Positions 7,505 to 8,774 of a stretch of DNA of 8,774 nt are shown here, in pieces. The first letter of the stretch is position 1; each line of letters starts with the position of its first letter. A program made the translations under genes and the position numbers. The notes under the pieces were generated by a model. The model searched no databases. It saw nothing but the letters and a program-made list of their open reading frames with translations, and was not told the DNA's origin. Source of the stretch: Erysipelotrichaceae bacterium (GTDB taxonomy: Bacteria > Bacillota_I > Bacilli_A > Erysipelotrichales > Erysipelotrichaceae); contig JAUNJW010000077.1 of NCBI GenBank assembly GCA_030533035.1, forward strand, positions 1 to 8,774. Direction: 5' to 3'.

Positions 7505-8404
7505 TCAAGCTTCCTCTTCGCCGATCCACTGCAGCTGGTATTCACCGGTGCATTCCAGGACACCGCCGTCACGCAGATCGATATGTTCTTCGTTTTCGTA
7601 GTAATCCTTGACCTTGCCCATCGCATCGCGGATATGCAGGCCGGCGTCCTTGATCGCCTTGACCTTGTAGATGCCCGGACGCAGGCTCTTGGGAATGTCA
7701 TAGACACCCGGGGTGATTCTGACCTGGTTGTCATTGGTGATATAGATCAGATGCTGGTCTTTGTTGTGGCGGGCGGCGTTGACTTTGGAATAGAAACGCT
7801 CACGCATCCAGAACAGATCGGCATGATCAATCTTATATGTGAATGACTTGGTCGGGGTGACGACCACAACCCGGTCGGTGTCGCCGGTATTCCGCTTCAT
7901 GTAGCCAAGCCTGTGGCAGTTGACCACATAAGGGGAGATGAAATACAGGGCAGCTTCTGTTTCATATAATTTGCCGCTGATGACCGCGGTCTCTTTATCG
8001 CCCGAGGCGTCACGGATATTGTGGATGGATCCTTTCTGGACAGCCTGGATCGAACGGACAGCGGGAACAGTGGGAACAAGATCCTTGTCGACGGTGATTG
8101 TGGCGTCCACGCAGTTGATGCAGTGCTCACCGGCATGCATAAGAACAGACGGGAAAGGATAATACTGTGCCAGTGCATCATTCGCGTCGTTGTTTTCCAG
8201 ATAGGCGTCCATGATCATTTCTTTCATATTGGGCTGGGCAGTCACAAGAGTCTGGAAAACCTCGTGCTTCAGAGGAAGACCGTATCTCTGGATGAGCTTC
8301 TTGCAGTCTTTGCACATATGATGTCCGTCAGGCAGGGTTTCCAGACGGTTGAAAAGACCGCCGCCTTCACTCAGACAGAAATCGCAAACTTTCTTCTTCG
8401 CCAT
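7505..8404 (-). CDS. Zinc-ribbon protein of unknown function (DUF4428-like N-terminus)
   Basis: I do not recognise a named gene. The 299-residue protein has no signal peptide or membrane segment and is probably cytosolic. It opens with a four-cysteine zinc ribbon (Cys7-x2-Cys10 and Cys31-x2-Cys34, with His28 and His29 between) that resembles DUF4428-type ribbons. A helical stretch follows (about 46-82), then a second possible metal site, His94-Cys95-x2-Cys98. The middle (about 105-215) looks like a mixed beta domain with much Val and Tyr. The C-terminus (about 228-299) contains TPGVYDIPKSLRPGIYKVKA, a pattern like the small beta domains in secreted or regulatory Bacillota proteins that read 'G-Y-x-VG-x-DIP-x-G-x-Y'. 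The ATG at 8402-8404 follows a perfect AGGAGGT, and the gene has its own promoter and terminator. It is convergent with the L,D-transpeptidase gene and divergent from rpsL. A role in metal sensing, stress or envelope signalling is possible, but none is shown by the sequence. Confidence 0.85.
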   Translation of the reverse strand: MAKKKVCDFCLSEGGGLFNRLETLPDGHHMCKDCKKLIQRYGLPLKHEVFQTLVTAQPNMKEMIMDAYLENNDANDALAQYYPFPSVLMHAGEHCINCVDATITVDKDLVPTVPAVRSIQAVQKGSIHNIRDASGDKETAVISGKLYETEAALYFISPYVVNCHRLGYMKRNTGDTDRVVVVTPTKSFTYKIDHADLFWMRERFYSKVNAARHNKDQHLIYITNDNQVRITPGVYDIPKSLRPGIYKVKAIKDAGLHIRDAMGKVKDYYENEEHIDLRDGGVLECTGEYQLQWIGEEEA

Positions 8405-8409
8405 AACGC

Positions 8410-8444
8410 ACCTCCTGTGATATCTATTATATCCTCAGCGTCAA
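8410..8444 (-). promoter_or_regulatory. Probable promoter and ribosome binding site of the zinc-ribbon gene
   Basis: On the - strand there is a perfect TATAAT at 8431-8426 and a perfect Shine-Dalgarno AGGAGGT at 8416-8410, 5 bases before the ATG. A transcription start near 8419 would leave a leader of only about 15 bases. TTGACG at 8444-8439 looks like a -35 box but is only 7 bases from TATAAT, too close to work with it. At the proper 17-base distance the sequence is T/C-rich with no good -35. The -10 and RBS are convincing; the -35 is unresolved. Confidence 0.55.
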
Positions 8445-8494
8445 GTAAAAGGAAAAGAAAAGATTGCCATTCACGGTGTTTGGCGGCGCTGAAA

Positions 8495-8515
8495 ACAGGT
8501 TGGATTTCCAACTGT
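8495..8515. other. Small inverted repeat in the divergent intergenic region
   Basis: ACAG-g-TTGG (8495-8503) is complementary to CCAACTGT (8508-8515) around ATTT, with one bulged G. It lies between the two divergent promoters, 31 bases upstream of the rpsL -35 box. It could be an operator or a small hairpin; no known regulator site is recognised. I see no gene in the rest of the 278-bp gap (8405-8682) beyond the promoters and leader listed here. Confidence 0.3.
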
Positions 8516-8526
8516 GAAAGAAGTTG

Positions 8527-8575
8527 AAAAAAGAGAAAAAATATGTTTGACATTGAAGATATGTGCCGTTATTAT
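8527..8575 (+). promoter_or_regulatory. Strong housekeeping promoter of the rpsL operon with A-rich upstream element
   Basis: A perfect TTGACA (8547-8552) and TATTAT (8570-8575, 5 of 6 matches) are separated by exactly 17 bases. Directly upstream, 8527-8544 is almost all A with a few G and T, resembling an UP element that binds the RNA polymerase alpha subunit. The predicted transcription start is 8581-8583. This is the best promoter in the window, as expected for ribosomal protein genes. Confidence 0.85.
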
Positions 8576-8581
8576 GTACTA

Positions 8582-8682
8582 GCTTGACCAAAAGTTGGCT
8601 TTGTCGTGGGCAAAGCCTAAAAAAAGTCACAGATCCGGCACACTTGGAAACGTGTGCACAAAAGAGAAAGGAGAACAAAGAA
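8582..8682 (+). ncRNA. 5' leader of rpsL mRNA with possible alternative hairpins
   Basis: About 100 nt separate the predicted start from the rpsL ATG. One hairpin pairs GGCTTTG (8597-8603) with CAAAGCC (8611-8617) around a 7-base loop. A second pairs GCACAC (8638-8643) with GTGTGC (8652-8657) around TTGGAAAC. A short CCAA (8588-8591) can pair with TTGG at 8595-8598, which excludes the first hairpin, or with the TTGG in the loop of the second (8644-8647) as a pseudoknot. AAAGGAG at 8667-8673, 9 bases from the ATG, is the Shine-Dalgarno and stays outside both helices. I do not recognise a known ribosomal-protein leader family. Autoregulation by a ribosomal protein is an inference. Confidence 0.4.
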
Positions 8683-8774
8683 ATGCCTACAATAAACCAG
8701 TTGGTGCGCAAAGGCCGTACCGATAAAGTTTACAAGAGCAAGTCCCCTGCCCTGAACAGAGGATTCAACTCACT
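8683..8774 (+). CDS. rpsL: 30S ribosomal protein S12, N-terminal part (cut by window end)
   Basis: S12 is a universal protein of the 30S subunit at the decoding centre, where it helps set tRNA selection accuracy. The 30 visible codons begin [12 protein letters not shown] and continue to [13 protein letters not shown], matching bacterial S12 N-termini. The residues classically changed in streptomycin resistance lie beyond the window. The ATG has AAAGGAG 9 bases upstream. S12 usually opens the str operon (rpsL-rpsG-fusA-tuf), which is expected to continue downstream. Here it has its own strong promoter. Confidence 0.97.
   Translation, partial: MPTINQLVRKGRTDKVYKSKSPALNRGFNS

Noticed and set aside
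8597..8620. The GGCTTTG/CAAAGCC hairpin in the rpsL leader as an intrinsic terminator or attenuator
   Set aside because: It is followed by an A tract, not a T tract, on the + strand. On the - strand the following run is interrupted (AACTTTT) and no gene precedes it, so termination is not supported.
1..8774. Mobile elements, CRISPR, tRNA or rRNA genes, toxin-antitoxin or defence genes
   Set aside because: No transposase, direct repeat array, cloverleaf or rRNA motif was seen. Every gene except the zinc-ribbon protein belongs to a recognised housekeeping or envelope family.

Overview
The window looks like ordinary chromosome from a Bacillota (Firmicutes) bacterium of moderate G+C, most likely a gut-type Clostridia or Erysipelotrichia lineage. 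Four things point there: a stand-alone AICAR transformylase without the usual cyclohydrolase half, a single-chain PurL of about 1,236 residues, strong AGGAGG-type ribosome binding sites, and a ribosomal protein S12 start reading [12 protein letters not shown]. The lineage call is inference from protein style only.

Region 1 (1-6255) is the 3' end of a purine biosynthesis operon on the + strand. It holds an AICAR transformylase (only about the first two codons lie outside the window), purD and purL, with gaps of 26 and 6 bases, and ends in an elaborate rho-independent terminator. The three enzymes catalyse steps 2 (PurD), 4 (PurL) and 9 (AICAR transformylase) of de novo IMP synthesis. All the catalytic motifs I checked are intact. 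The operon promoter and any purine riboswitch would be upstream of the window.

Region 2 (6256-7466) is a monocistronic gene for a membrane-anchored L,D-transpeptidase (YkuD fold) with two probable Ig-like spacer domains. Its putative promoter sits between the purL terminator and the start codon, so close to the ATG that the mRNA could be leaderless. The gene has its own terminator overlapping the stop codon.

Region 3 (7474-8431, - strand) is a convergent gene for a 299-residue protein with an N-terminal four-cysteine zinc ribbon and no firm functional assignment. It has its own terminator, a perfect Shine-Dalgarno and a TATAAT box.

Region 4 (8527-8774) is the start of a ribosomal protein operon. 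A near-consensus promoter with an A-rich upstream element drives a leader of about 100 nt with possible competing hairpins, followed by rpsL, which is cut by the window edge. The zinc-ribbon gene and rpsL are divergent and share a 278-bp intergenic region.

I found no mobile element, CRISPR array, tRNA or rRNA, and no clear novel multi-gene system. The points most worth following up are the rpsL leader, the unrecognised zinc-ribbon protein beside it, and the unusual translation start of the L,D-transpeptidase.
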